A stretch of DNA of 64,000 nt from Ruegeria atlantica (GTDB taxonomy: Bacteria; Pseudomonadota; Alphaproteobacteria; Rhodobacterales; Rhodobacteraceae), in assembly GCF_013033965.1 (NCBI RefSeq), contig NZ_WQFE01000004.1, forward strand, positions 248,001-312,000, written 5' to 3'. The notes beneath the pieces are model-generated. The model searched no databases, was not told the DNA's origin, and saw only the letters and a program-made list of their open reading frames with translations. Each line of letters begins with the position of its first letter. The stretch's first letter is position 1. Made by a program: the position numbers and the translations under genes. Below, piece after piece: positions 15,427 to 23,944 of the stretch.

Positions 15427-17781
15427 TCAGTTCGGGATCAAATCCGGAACAATAGTCACGATCGATGGGAAGAACCACAGGATCGCGATTCCGACTACCT
15501 GAATGATCACGAACGGAATGATCCCGCGATAGATGTGGCCCGTCGTAACCTCCTTGGGTGCAACCCCCCGCAGATAGAACAGCGCAAACCCAAACGGTGG
15601 TGTCAGGAACGAGGTCTGGAGGTTGACCGCCACCATGATTGTCACCCATTTCGGATCGAACGAGCCGCCATAGATCACTGGTCCCACGATGGGGATCACG
15701 ATGTAGATGATCTCGAGGAAGTCCAGCACAAAGCCCAGAATGAACAGCACCAGCATCACGATCAGGAAGACCGTGAACTCGTTGTCAAAGCTGCGCAGGA
15801 ACTGCTGGATATAGTGCTCACCACCAAACGAGATCACCACCAGGTTCAGCAGCTGTGATCCGATCAGGATGGTGAACACCATCGAGGTCACCTTGGCCGT
15901 CTCGCGCACCACCGGCGTCAGAACGCCGCTCGAGAACAGAACCCAGCACCCATACAGCAGGCCAAACAGGGCGAACAGGTAGGCACCGTAGGCAATGAAA
16001 AAGGCGACCCAGGTGTCAAAGCTGACGTTGCCCTGATTGATGCGCAGGTCGAAGTTCACGCCCATCAGCAACGCGATGATCACGGCGAAAGTGGCCCAGA
16101 TGATCACCTTGCCCGAGCGTCCTTGATCCTGCAGCTTGCGATAGGCTGCCAGCATGATCGCCCCGCCCGCTCCCAGCGCTGCTGCTGGTGTCGGGTTGGT
16201 CACACCACCCAGGATCGAGCCGAGCACCGCGATGATCAGAACCAGTGGCGGGAATACCACCCGGATCAGATCGTTCGTGGCGCATCGGGCTGCCGCTTCC
16301 TTGCACCCATACATTGCCAGGGCAAAGGGCAAAGCCAGAAGGACGAAGGTCAGCCCCGAAGACGTTGTTGGTGCGATGAGCAATACATCAACCAGCAACA
16401 TCAGAAGCAGACCAATAGCCCCCAAGATCAACGGCTGCGTCGGTTTGGACGGCGCAATGCCTCGGCCCATGACCAACGTCAGACCCAGCAGAACGACTAT
16501 CACCGCGACGCCAGTACCAATCGGCGCTGCCGCGGCGATCTTGGCGTCGCGCGCCGCGGTCAGCGCCTCTTCGCTCAGACGTTCGGCATTGGCGACTCCG
16601 CCAGCGGCGTCAATCGCTTCCTGCTCGGACACGGCCTGATCCCAGGCGGATTGCCCATGCAGTTCGATCATCGACACCTTGCACTGCTCGGACACGTTGG
16701 TACGCAGCGACGCGCCCTCGCCGATGTCCGAGAACGCCGAGACATTGATATTTTGGCTCCCAATAACGCCCGAGCTGCCCAGAAGGACGGCACCTACGAT
16801 CAGCGCCACCGGCGCACCCAGCAACCAGGTCAGACCCTCGCTGCGTGTGATCGGCTCACCGCTGCCACCCGACATTGGAACCGCCGGTGCTTTCTCGGGG
16901 TTCAGCAGCGCGTAACCAAAGGCGTAAAGCGCATAGAGCAAGGCCAGCATGATCCCCGGCAACAGGGCGGCCTGAAACAGTGTTCCGACCGAAACAACCG
17001 CAGGCTCGCCCAGATATGTCAGCGCGTCGGTACATCCCGCATCCTGAGCACGGGTTTCCTGAGCGGTCGAATAAAGATCACCGGCCAACGTGCCCAACAG
17101 AACGATCACAATAGACGGCGGAATGATCTGCCCCAACGTGCCCGATGCCGCGATCACACCCGTCGCCAGTTCCGGCGAGTAGTTGTTCCGTAACATGGTC
17201 GGCAATGCCAGCAGGCCCATAGTTACAACCGTCGCACCAACGATCCCTGTCGAGGCCGCAAGGAACGCACCCACGACCACGATTGACACGGCCAGACCGC
17301 CTGGTAGCGGACCAAAAACGCGCGCCATTGTGGTCAGCAGGTCGTTCGCGATCTTCGAACGTTCCAGCGTGATACCCATCAGGACGAACATCAGCACGGC
17401 CAACAGGGTCTCGATGGATTGCCCGGCCAGGACCCGCTCGTTCATACGGTTCACGATGAACGATACGTTGCGGTCCAAAGCGGTTTCCCACCCCTGCACA
17501 AAGACCGGCTCTGCGATCCTTGGTAAGTCGGGGTATCGGAACACGGATATTACGTCGGGTTTGACGCCCGAGTTCACAACGTCCCGATAGGCTTGCGAGC
17601 CTGTGTCAATCGCCTGGTGTATCAGCAGTCCGGCACTGTCTAGCGCCGCGATGATCCCGAATGAGATGATACCGGCCCCGCCGATGGCAAAGGCCACCGG
17701 AAAGCCGGAAAGGATGCCCCCAAAGAGGCAGAAGAATACGATAATGAGGCCTATCTCGACGCCATCAAGTCCGAATAACAT
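15427..17781 (-). CDS. dctM: TRAP transporter large membrane subunit DctM, oversized
   Basis: DctM is the sodium-coupled translocation subunit of TRAP transporters. At 784 aa this copy is nearly twice the usual 420-440. The conserved parts are present at both ends: an N-terminal FFCLFGGILSGFPVAFAIGG, LLTTMARVFGPLPGGLAVS, the ASGTLGQIIPPSIVIVLLG loop, and C-terminal LVLFILGFVLDFLEIIYIVIPIVGPVI and TSFLTPPFGFALFYLRGVAP. Extra material is a soluble loop at about residues 70-120 and a block at about 255-560 with additional helices and a cysteine-containing polar insert (SEQCKVSMIELHGQSAWDQ). It ends the dctPQM operon, 17 bp after dctQ. Confidence 0.9.
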   Translation of the reverse strand: MLFGLDGVEIGLIIVFFCLFGGILSGFPVAFAIGGAGIISFGIIAALDSAGLLIHQAIDTGSQAYRDVVNSGVKPDVISVFRYPDLPRIAEPVFVQGWETALDRNVSFIVNRMNERVLAGQSIETLLAVLMFVLMGITLERSKIANDLLTTMARVFGPLPGGLAVSIVVVGAFLAASTGIVGATVVTMGLLALPTMLRNNYSPELATGVIAASGTLGQIIPPSIVIVLLGTLAGDLYSTAQETRAQDAGCTDALTYLGEPAVVSVGTLFQAALLPGIMLALLYALYAFGYALLNPEKAPAVPMSGGSGEPITRSEGLTWLLGAPVALIVGAVLLGSSGVIGSQNINVSAFSDIGEGASLRTNVSEQCKVSMIELHGQSAWDQAVSEQEAIDAAGGVANAERLSEEALTAARDAKIAAAAPIGTGVAVIVVLLGLTLVMGRGIAPSKPTQPLILGAIGLLLMLLVDVLLIAPTTSSGLTFVLLALPFALAMYGCKEAAARCATNDLIRVVFPPLVLIIAVLGSILGGVTNPTPAAALGAGGAIMLAAYRKLQDQGRSGKVIIWATFAVIIALLMGVNFDLRINQGNVSFDTWVAFFIAYGAYLFALFGLLYGCWVLFSSGVLTPVVRETAKVTSMVFTILIGSQLLNLVVISFGGEHYIQQFLRSFDNEFTVFLIVMLVLFILGFVLDFLEIIYIVIPIVGPVIYGGSFDPKWVTIMVAVNLQTSFLTPPFGFALFYLRGVAPKEVTTGHIYRGIIPFVIIQVVGIAILWFFPSIVTIVPDLIPN

Positions 17782-17798
17782 TGTCTGGATCTCCGTCC

Positions 17799-18725
17799 CT
17801 AATGCGCGCCTTCATAGGCTTCTTCACCCTCGCCAAGGCTGTCCTTGTCGAGGTATTTTCCAACGCTGTCCGGTCCTTCCACATATTCCAGGTACGAACG
17901 GTACAGGAACGCGATGGCGTGCAGGAACACCATTCCGGCAAATGCAATCAGCAGGATCTTGAACAGGAAGTATCCGTTGAACCCGTTGGGGCTGAACCCG
18001 ATGGTTTCGACATTCCAGCGCAGCGCGCGGGACTTCATCACCAGGCGGTCCAGCGTGTCACTGGCCGAGGGTTTCGGCACGATCAGATGCCGCCACATGA
18101 AGTACCAGCCATACATCCAGGTCAGCACCGCCATCGGCATCATGAACAGCAGCGCGCCCAGCATGTCGACAACACGTTTGGCGCGGTGGCTAATGCCGGC
18201 ATAAATCAGGTCAACACGCACGTGACCGCCCTGCACGAATGTGTAGGTGCAGCACAGGCAAACGACCATCGCGTTATACAGCTTCAGCTCTTCGGCGAAC
18301 CAGCTGATATCCATCTGAAACGGAATGCCCAGACCAAAGGACATGTCCGGGCGGGTAAACACGCGCTGCATGAACACGATGACGATCTGCTGAACGACCA
18401 TCAACAACCCGGCCCAGGCAAAGAAACGCCCGGTGGTATTGGCGAACCCTTCCAGGCCCCGCACCATGCCCCACATGAAATTCCGGTAATACAGCCCGAT
18501 GGCCGTCAGAACCAGAAAGAGGGTGAAAACCACAAAAAAGAACTCGACCGATCCACCGTAGTAGACAAAGCGCATGATGGCTTCTTTGTCCGACCAGTTC
18601 AGCCAGAGTTGCGGATGCGTGATGGCGTATCCGAAATTATAGAAGGCTTCGGCAATGTTTTGAACGAACCACACCAGTCCGTTCCACAGGGCGCCGAAGA
18701 ACGAGATACCGTTTTCGTCCTGCAT
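17799..18725 (-). CDS. dctQ: TRAP transporter small membrane subunit DctQ, oversized
   Basis: 308-aa DctQ, longer than the usual 160-200 aa, matching the oversized DctM. It shows the family helices FANTTGRFFAWAGLLMVVQQIVIVFMQ, WFAEELKLYNAMVVCLCCTYTF with the GGHVRVDLIYAGI motif, and VDMLGALLFMMPMAVLTWMYGWYFMW. An extended N-terminal region (residues 1-100) adds two helices. ATG 18725 is chosen because GGGGA lies 6 nt upstream; nine more codons would be possible. It lies between dctP and dctM in the order P-Q-M. Confidence 0.88.
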   Translation of the reverse strand: MQDENGISFFGALWNGLVWFVQNIAEAFYNFGYAITHPQLWLNWSDKEAIMRFVYYGGSVEFFFVVFTLFLVLTAIGLYYRNFMWGMVRGLEGFANTTGRFFAWAGLLMVVQQIVIVFMQRVFTRPDMSFGLGIPFQMDISWFAEELKLYNAMVVCLCCTYTFVQGGHVRVDLIYAGISHRAKRVVDMLGALLFMMPMAVLTWMYGWYFMWRHLIVPKPSASDTLDRLVMKSRALRWNVETIGFSPNGFNGYFLFKILLIAFAGMVFLHAIAFLYRSYLEYVEGPDSVGKYLDKDSLGEGEEAYEGAH

Positions 18726-18799
18726 GTTGTCCCCAGGTCGTATCAGTTGCACTGCTGATTATAGCGGTTTGATGGGTCCGCGCATACGCAACAGAGAAA

Positions 18800-18825
18800 G
18801 GTTTCCCCGCGATTGCGGGGAAACC
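18800..18825 (-). terminator. Intercistronic hairpin dctP / dctQ
   Basis: GGTTTCCCCGC (18800-18810) and GCGGGGAAACC (18815-18825) form a perfect 11-bp stem with a GATT loop, followed on the minus strand by TTTCTCTG. It begins 21 nt past the dctP stop. It fits a partial terminator or mRNA stabiliser that would make binding protein in excess over the membrane subunits. Confidence 0.8.
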
Positions 18826-18846
18826 AATTGATCGTTTGGAAAACGT

Positions 18847-19929
18847 TTAGCCGCGGACGCGGTTACGCTGTGTTGTGTAAACGCCCGACGACAGGTCCAG
18901 CCAGCCAGCCGACGAAGCCGACGAGGCCATGTGGCTGTCGTGGATTTTCTTGAACAGCTCGTCGCCCATGTTTTCGTCCAGCACTTCCTGGCTGGCCTGA
19001 CCGAATGCATCCCAAACGCTGTCAGGGAATTCCATGACCTTGACGCCTCCCGACTGCAGACGCTGCAGGGCTGCACCGTTGTTGGCCAGGAACTGTGCCA
19101 GGTTCCACTGGTGGCATTCAGCCGCCGCGATCTCGATGATCTTCTGCTGAGCAGGTGTCAGGCTTTCGAAGACGTCGCGGTTGGTTGCCAGCGACAGGCC
19201 TGCGTTCGGCTCGTGGAAACCGGCAGTGTAGTACACCTTGGTGATTTCCTGGAAGCCGGCCTTTTCGTCAGCCCACGGACCGATCCACTCGGTACCGTCA
19301 ATCGCGCCGGACGACAGCGCCTGATACACTTCCGAGCCCGGAATGTTCTGCACGGACGCGCCAAGTTTACCCAGCGCCTGACCACCCAGACCCGGCATAC
19401 GGAATTTCAGACCCTGGAAGTCTTCGGGGCCGTTGATCTCTTTCGAGTACCAGCCACCTGCCTGCGCGCCGGTGTTACCGGCCAGGAACGATTTCAGACC
19501 AAAGATCTGGCCCAGCTCGTCATGCAGCTCCATGCCGCCGTCCTGGTAGTACCAGTTCACCATTTCCTGAGCGGTCATGCCGAACGGAACAGCGGTGAAG
19601 AAAGCGTAGCCCGGGTGCTGACCTACAAAGTAGTAGTCTGCGGCGTGGTACATGTCAGCCTGACCGGACGATACCGCGTCAAATACTTCGAACGCACCAA
19701 CCAGTTCACCAGCAGCTTTGATGTCCACGGTCAGGTTGCCGTCCGACATTGCGGTGATGCTGTCGGCGCAACGCTGTGCACTGTCGAAAACACCCGCCAG
19801 GCCGCGGCCCCAAGAGGTTACCATGGTCAGCGTGCGCTTGCCCTGCGCATAAGCCGGAGCCGCCAGTGTGGTGGCAGCAGCTGCCGAACCGCCCAGAGCA
19901 GATGTTTTTAGAAATGAACGACGATCCAT
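18847..19929 (-). CDS. dctP: TRAP transporter substrate-binding protein (TakP-like 2-oxoacid type)
   Basis: Periplasmic receptor of the TRAP system. The 360-aa precursor begins with a twin-arginine-like signal (MDRRSFLKTSALGGSAAA) ending at the AYAQ cleavage site. FRMPGLGGQALGKLG carries the conserved Arg that binds the substrate carboxylate. GGWYSKEINGPEDFQGLKF and AIDGTEWIGPWADEKAGF fit the TakP / monocarboxylate 2-oxoacid subgroup, so pyruvate or another 2-oxoacid is a reasonable but unproven ligand. It is the first gene of dctPQM and diverges from a histidine kinase gene across 247 bp. Confidence 0.9.
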   Translation of the reverse strand: MDRRSFLKTSALGGSAAAATTLAAPAYAQGKRTLTMVTSWGRGLAGVFDSAQRCADSITAMSDGNLTVDIKAAGELVGAFEVFDAVSSGQADMYHAADYYFVGQHPGYAFFTAVPFGMTAQEMVNWYYQDGGMELHDELGQIFGLKSFLAGNTGAQAGGWYSKEINGPEDFQGLKFRMPGLGGQALGKLGASVQNIPGSEVYQALSSGAIDGTEWIGPWADEKAGFQEITKVYYTAGFHEPNAGLSLATNRDVFESLTPAQQKIIEIAAAECHQWNLAQFLANNGAALQRLQSGGVKVMEFPDSVWDAFGQASQEVLDENMGDELFKKIHDSHMASSASSAGWLDLSSGVYTTQRNRVRG

Positions 19930-20028
19930 ATGAGTATTCCTCCCCTACATGTCCAAAACCCGGTGCAATACCGGGCACAGTCGTTTTCAGTGCGCGTCAG
20001 CCTAATGACCAAGATGTGAATGTGAATA

Positions 20029-20044
20029 CCTAGTACTACGTAGG
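20029..20044. promoter_or_regulatory. Candidate operator between dctP and the two-component genes
   Basis: CCTAGTACTACGTAGG, an imperfect inverted repeat with CCTA...TAGG ends and overlapping GTAC/TAC half-sites, in the 247-bp divergent region. It lies 100 bp before dctP and 133 bp before the kinase gene. A NarL-type regulator site is the natural guess. Confidence 0.4.
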
Positions 20045-20176
20045 AGGGTGCGTTTTTGGCGATTTCCGGGGTGCAAACTGCGGCAAACGCAAAATAATTC
20101 TGCGCGCGCCCCACTCATATGCGCCAATTCACCAAAAATTTTGCATTTTCCTGCGTGCTTGCGTATCGATTCGACC

Positions 20177-21610
20177 ATGAGGGGATTCCGTAATCTGATC
20201 GCGCTGACCTATGGCCAGAAATTGTCGCTTGTGGCGGCCATTCCTCTGGTTGTCGCCGTGGCCGCGATTGCTTTCTTTGTGGTTCAGGAATCCCGCGCGA
20301 CTGCAGAACGCGAAATTCAGGCGCTTGAACGACGTCTCATCGAGGCTAAGAAAGAAGAGCTCAAGAACTATGTCACGCAGGCCCGCAACGGGTTTGCCTA
20401 TATCTATGGACGCGCATCGACCGAGGACAAGGTGGCGCAGAATCTAGTGACCCAGATCCTGTCGGCGATGATCTACGGAAAGGACGGCTTCTTTTTCGTC
20501 TATGATTATGACGGCAACAACCTTGTCAGCCCGCGCCAGACCGAATTCATCAACCGCAACTGGGAGGGTCTGACTGATAGCGACGGCACACCAATCGTGG
20601 ACGAATTCATCAGCCTCGCCCGTCAGGGTGCGGGCTGGCACAGTTTCATGTGGCAGAAACCTTCGACCGGAGAAGAGGCGCAGATGATCGCTTACGTGGT
20701 CGGTCTGCAGGACTGGCGTTGGGCGGTTGGCACCGGGGTGTTCATCGACGATATTGTCGCAACTGTCGCAACTGCACGGGCGGAAGTTGAGGCGCGCGTT
20801 CAACGGACTTTTTCATATATTGGCGCAATTGTCCTTGCCGCGGTCTTGGTCGTCTTCACCTCGGGCATGTTGCTGAATGTCCGCGAGCGCAGGCTGGCAG
20901 ACGCCAAGCTTAAGGAACTGACGCAGCGGGTTTTCGACGCGCAAGAGGAAGAGCGCGGCCGCGTGGCGCGCGAGCTGCATGATGGCATCAGCCAGATCCT
21001 CGTAGGCGTGCGCTATACTCTGGACAATGCGCGCCGCCGCTTGTCGCGCGGCGATGACGACGGTGCGCGCGATCCGCTGGACAAGGGGATCGACACCCTT
21101 GGGTCAGCCATTACCGAAGTCCGTCGCATCAGCCGCGATCTGCGCCCTGGCGTGCTGGACGATCTGGGCCTTGGCCCTGCCCTGAAGGCGCTGACCGATG
21201 ATTTTTGTGAACGCACCGGGATCGAGACCGAGTTCTCGACCGTGGTTTTCCGCAACCGGCTGGATCAGGACAGCAAGATCGCCCTCTACCGTATCGCGCA
21301 AGAGGCGCTGACCAACATTGAGCGTCATTCAGGGGCGACCCGTGTTACAATCGACCTGCGCGGCCACAAGAAAGGCGCAACAATGCGGATCACCGACAAT
21401 GGTCGCGGGCTACGCACCACGCCAGACCCCGCCAACCCCGGTATCGGCCTGCGCAATATGCAGGAACGTATCGAACAACTTGACGGATCGCTGCGCATTC
21501 TGTCATCACGCGCCCCACGCAGCGGCACGGTGATCGAGGTCAGCCTGCCTCTCAGCCACATGCTGCCGCCGCAGGAAGACGCAATGCCCAACCGAAAGGC
21601 CGGTACATGA
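20177..21610 (+). CDS. Sensor histidine kinase with periplasmic single-Cache domain (HisKA_3 type)
   Basis: 477-aa membrane sensor kinase. Helix 1 (about residues 15-36) and helix 2 (about 212-232) bracket a periplasmic sCache_2 ligand domain with the signature GKDGFFFVYDYDGNNLVSP (about 101-119) and the closing DWRWAVGTGVFIDD. A NarX/DegS-type dimerisation domain has the phospho-accepting His268 in RELHDGISQ, and the HATPase has DNGRG and GIGLRNMQERIEQL. ATG 20177 starts the hydrophobic N-terminus. It overlaps the response regulator by 4 bp. sCache_2 domains often sense small carboxylates, consistent with control of the divergent TRAP operon. Confidence 0.9.
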   Translation: MRGFRNLIALTYGQKLSLVAAIPLVVAVAAIAFFVVQESRATAEREIQALERRLIEAKKEELKNYVTQARNGFAYIYGRASTEDKVAQNLVTQILSAMIYGKDGFFFVYDYDGNNLVSPRQTEFINRNWEGLTDSDGTPIVDEFISLARQGAGWHSFMWQKPSTGEEAQMIAYVVGLQDWRWAVGTGVFIDDIVATVATARAEVEARVQRTFSYIGAIVLAAVLVVFTSGMLLNVRERRLADAKLKELTQRVFDAQEEERGRVARELHDGISQILVGVRYTLDNARRRLSRGDDDGARDPLDKGIDTLGSAITEVRRISRDLRPGVLDDLGLGPALKALTDDFCERTGIETEFSTVVFRNRLDQDSKIALYRIAQEALTNIERHSGATRVTIDLRGHKKGATMRITDNGRGLRTTPDPANPGIGLRNMQERIEQLDGSLRILSSRAPRSGTVIEVSLPLSHMLPPQEDAMPNRKAGT

Positions 21611-22254
21611 GCGATCAGACAATCCGGGTTCTTATCGTAGACGACCACCCCATGGTCGCCGAAGGGATTCAGTCGATCCTTGAAAGCTATGACGAGATCG
21701 AGGTGGTCGGCACACTGGGCAGCGGGCAAGAAGCCGTCGATCAGGCCACCGCTCTGAAGCCCGACGTGATCCTGATGGATCTGAACATGCCCGGCTTAGG
21801 CGGCCTCAGCGCGACCGAAATAATTCTGGAACGGCTGCCACAGACACGCATTCTGATCCTGTCCATGCACGACAGCCGCGAATACATCTCAACCGCGCTC
21901 AGCCACGGTGCCAGAGGATACGTTCTAAAGGACGTTCCCACAGACGAGATAAAACAGGCCATCGACGCCGTAATGCGCGGCGAACAATACCTGTGCACAG
22001 GCGCTAGCGGATCTCTACAGCCCAAGGGCGACAGCGCCCGCGAAGCGCTGACCGGGCGCGAACAAACGATCCTGCTGGAACTGGCGCAGGGCAAATCCAA
22101 CAAGGAAGTCGCCGCAGCGCTGGATATCTCGGTCCGAACTGTTGAAACCCACCGCAAGAACATCAAACGCAAACTGGGGATCTCCTCCACCGCGGGCCTG
22201 ACCCGCTATGCGTTGGAACATGGCGTTTTACAGGGCACCAGTCCCGGCTTTTGA
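21607..22254 (+). CDS. NarL/FixJ-family response regulator
   Basis: 215-aa two-domain regulator. The receiver has the acidic pair D12-D13 (IVDDHP), the phosphorylation site Asp58 (ILMDLNMPG), and Lys in YVLKDVP. The C-terminal LuxR-type helix-turn-helix begins at about residue 140 (LTGREQTILLELAQGKSNKEVAAAL) and ends in ISVRTVETHRKNIKRKLGI. The ATGA overlap with the kinase makes them a cognate pair. Target genes probably include dctPQM. Confidence 0.93.
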   Translation: MSDQTIRVLIVDDHPMVAEGIQSILESYDEIEVVGTLGSGQEAVDQATALKPDVILMDLNMPGLGGLSATEIILERLPQTRILILSMHDSREYISTALSHGARGYVLKDVPTDEIKQAIDAVMRGEQYLCTGASGSLQPKGDSAREALTGREQTILLELAQGKSNKEVAAALDISVRTVETHRKNIKRKLGISSTAGLTRYALEHGVLQGTSPGF

Positions 22255-22258
22255 CCCC

Positions 22259-22310
22259 GCAGCGCGGCACGCGCTGCCCGGCCCAACCGGAGGAGATGCG
22301 CCAAAGGCGC
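22259..22310. terminator. Tandem GC hairpins between converging genes
   Basis: A perfect 8-bp stem GCAGCGCG / CGCGCTGC (22259-22277, 3-nt loop) is followed by GCGCC-AAA-GGCGC (22298-22310). They lie right after the response regulator stop and before the end of the VOC gene on the other strand, so they probably end transcripts from both sides. No T-run is present. The core sequence of the five-copy element is absent here. Confidence 0.6.
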
Positions 22311-22337
22311 GCCGACGACGGGCGGGAGCCTTTGGTT

Positions 22338-22721
22338 TCACGGCCTTGGTCGAATGTCCTCACCAAAAAATACCAGTGTTCCATCCTCATCGAGGACGTG
22401 AAACTCGCGTTGCAGATATGGCTGGTCGAACGGCGGTCGCACGCGCCCTTCCGGTAAATCTGCCAGCCCTTCCTTGAGGGATTCATACAGATCATCAATC
22501 CCGTGCACATCGATGTAAAAGGACTGATCGTCCCCCAAGGCACGCCCATCATCGCGCGGGGGACATTCCAGCAACCGAATGGCGACCTTGCCGCGCGACA
22601 GGAAAGCGTAATTGTCCTGCCTAAACCCGCAAGTAAACCCCAGCCGGTCGCAATAGAAATCAATCTGGTTTTGAAGGGAAGAACACAAAACAAATGGTGT
22701 AAGTTGCAATATCTCAGGCAC
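22338..22721 (-). CDS. VOC-superfamily (glyoxalase-like) protein
   Basis: 127-aa VOC-fold protein: LTPFVLCSSLQNQIDFYCDRLGF opens the first module and FHVLDEDGTLVFFGEDI closes the second. It resembles bleomycin-resistance-like binding proteins. GTG 22721 is chosen because GGAGG lies 5 nt upstream; a GTG at 22766 would add 15 residues rich in Cys and Trp that do not look like the family. It follows the oxygenase gene by 48 bp on the same strand and may be co-transcribed. Confidence 0.75.
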   Translation of the reverse strand: MPEILQLTPFVLCSSLQNQIDFYCDRLGFTCGFRQDNYAFLSRGKVAIRLLECPPRDDGRALGDDQSFYIDVHGIDDLYESLKEGLADLPEGRVRPPFDQPYLQREFHVLDEDGTLVFFGEDIRPRP

Positions 22722-22769
22722 CTGAGCCTCCGGTTGCCAGCCATCCGATGTCTCGCAACATAGCACAGG

Positions 22770-23615
22770 TCAATCCAACAGACGATCCTTGCGCAAGCCC
22801 GCGCGCTCGTGATGATGCGGCAGAACCCGCCCGTACAGTTGTTGGGTACGTTCAACCCCACCACACATGCCTTCGGCTTCGACAAATGAAAAGATGCCGA
22901 CATATCGGCTGCGCGCTCCCTGGACCGGGGCGACCCGATGCAAAGCGTATCTGCCCTTGAAAACTTGCAGATCTCCCGGTTGAAGCTCCAAAGTCCTGAC
23001 CAGTGCCCGATTTCCGTCCAGCACCGATCCCACGGACGAGAAGTTCTCGTCCTCGGCGCTACGCAGGTTCGGCACGTATTCAAAGGCCCCTCCGGCTTCG
23101 CCATTCTGGATGGCCAGCGTCACGGTGAAGTTGTTGGTATCGAAATGCCAGGGAAAGCCCTGCCCCTCTTCGACAACATTTACGATCACATCTGCCAGCG
23201 GGTCGTCATAACGAAAAAACTGATCCTCCGGCTCGTTTAACCCATCGCGAATGAACGGCAAAAAGCCCTCGAATTCATAGATACGGCGCAGTGGGCCCGA
23301 TTTGGGGAAGTTGTCCGCCGGAACGAAGGCATTCGAGCGGTCATAGAACCTGCGTACTGGGTGACTAAGGTCCAATCGCGGATCGTCCTGCGAAAAATAG
23401 GCGTTGGTGCGGTTGAAAGACCGGTGCGCCTTACTGGCCACAGAATCCGCCTCTTTCAACAGCTGCGCCAGCCCCTCAGGGTGGACAAAACCGGGCAGAA
23501 CGGCACAGCCGTCCTGATCCAGCTCGCGGCGGAGATCACCGATCAGTCGTTCATATGCACGCGAGCCCGGGCAATCGATCGGATACCGCCCCAGATCAAC
23601 CAGATCATGGATCAT
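22770..23615 (-). CDS. HalD/BesD-like Fe(II)/2-oxoglutarate-dependent oxygenase with an intact HxD site
   Basis: 281-aa non-haem iron enzyme. The metal site reads His157-Phe-Asp159 (PWHFDTNNFTV) with a distal His226 (YALHRVAPV), and an Arg a few residues later (ARSRYVGIFSF) is placed to bind 2-oxoglutarate. The overall layout resembles the HalD/BesD group, whose amino-acid halogenases have Gly in place of the Asp so that chloride can bind iron. Here the Asp is retained, so hydroxylation is the expected chemistry. ATG 23615 follows GGGAGG at 6 nt. The substrate is unknown; a VOC gene lies downstream. Confidence 0.75.
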   Translation of the reverse strand: MIHDLVDLGRYPIDCPGSRAYERLIGDLRRELDQDGCAVLPGFVHPEGLAQLLKEADSVASKAHRSFNRTNAYFSQDDPRLDLSHPVRRFYDRSNAFVPADNFPKSGPLRRIYEFEGFLPFIRDGLNEPEDQFFRYDDPLADVIVNVVEEGQGFPWHFDTNNFTVTLAIQNGEAGGAFEYVPNLRSAEDENFSSVGSVLDGNRALVRTLELQPGDLQVFKGRYALHRVAPVQGARSRYVGIFSFVEAEGMCGGVERTQQLYGRVLPHHHERAGLRKDRLLD

Positions 23616-23896
23616 CCTCCGCCTCCCTTTTTTGTTCGGTCACTCTTAGCGTGCCGCAGTCAAAACCTCTCATCATGCTTGTTTCGGACATCGCGATGCC
23701 GCTTTTTGACCGCCCTCAAGGCAGCGTTTTGGGCGCAAAAGGGGGGATTTTTCCTGAATATTCCCCGCATGCGTCAATCTGCGCAATAAAATGTCGCAAA
23801 ATTCACCCTGCGAGTTAGAAAATTGGTGCAATTGCCTGTTGACGCCCCTTTCCTCGGCTCATAATGTCCCTGCCAAGCAAAAAGGAGCCTCTGGCG
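23616..23896. other. Divergent intergenic region, oxygenase / ilv operon
   Basis: 281 bp without a gene. The left part is promoter space for the oxygenase gene (minus). The right part carries the ilv promoter at 23839-23866 and the start of the ilv leader RNA. No other structure stands out. Confidence 0.5.
23839..23866 (+). promoter_or_regulatory. Candidate promoter of the ilvB leader transcript
   Basis: TTGACG (23839-23844) and CATAATG (23860-23866) with 15-16 bp spacing. A start near 23873 would give a leader RNA in which AAGGAG (about 23882-23886) precedes the leader peptide. Confidence 0.55.
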
Positions 23897-23944
23897 ATGA
23901 AAACGCTAGTCGTAATCGTAGGAACCACGCGCATGGGCCGGTAA
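23897..23944 (+). CDS. ilv operon leader peptide (15 aa)
   Basis: A short ORF with a good ribosome site (AAGGAG, 10 nt upstream) encoding MKTLVVIVGTTRMGR. Residues 4-8 are Leu-Val-Val-Ile-Val, the three branched-chain amino acids made by the downstream pathway, followed by two Thr. This is the composition expected of an attenuation leader: ribosome stalling at these codons when charged Leu, Val or Ile tRNA is scarce would change folding of the RNA at 23929-23990. The stop codon lies inside the first hairpin. Similar leaders are known before ilv genes in enterobacteria, and ilvBN attenuation has been reported in Caulobacter. Confidence 0.8.
   Translation: MKTLVVIVGTTRMGR

Noticed and set aside
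16123-17193. Long open frame (356 codons) antisense to dctM
   Set aside because: No recognisable domain, a composition rich in Gln/Arg typical of reversed high-GC coding, and full overlap with a clear permease.
17781-18758. 325-codon open frame antisense to dctQ
   Set aside because: Shadow frame: His/Gln-rich without motifs, lying over a well-supported membrane protein.
22259-22337. Sixth copy of the dispersed gene-end element after the response regulator
   Set aside because: The GC hairpins are similar in kind, but the CGAGATATTTTT and GCCAGATGAAG cores are absent, so it is listed only as a terminator-like region.
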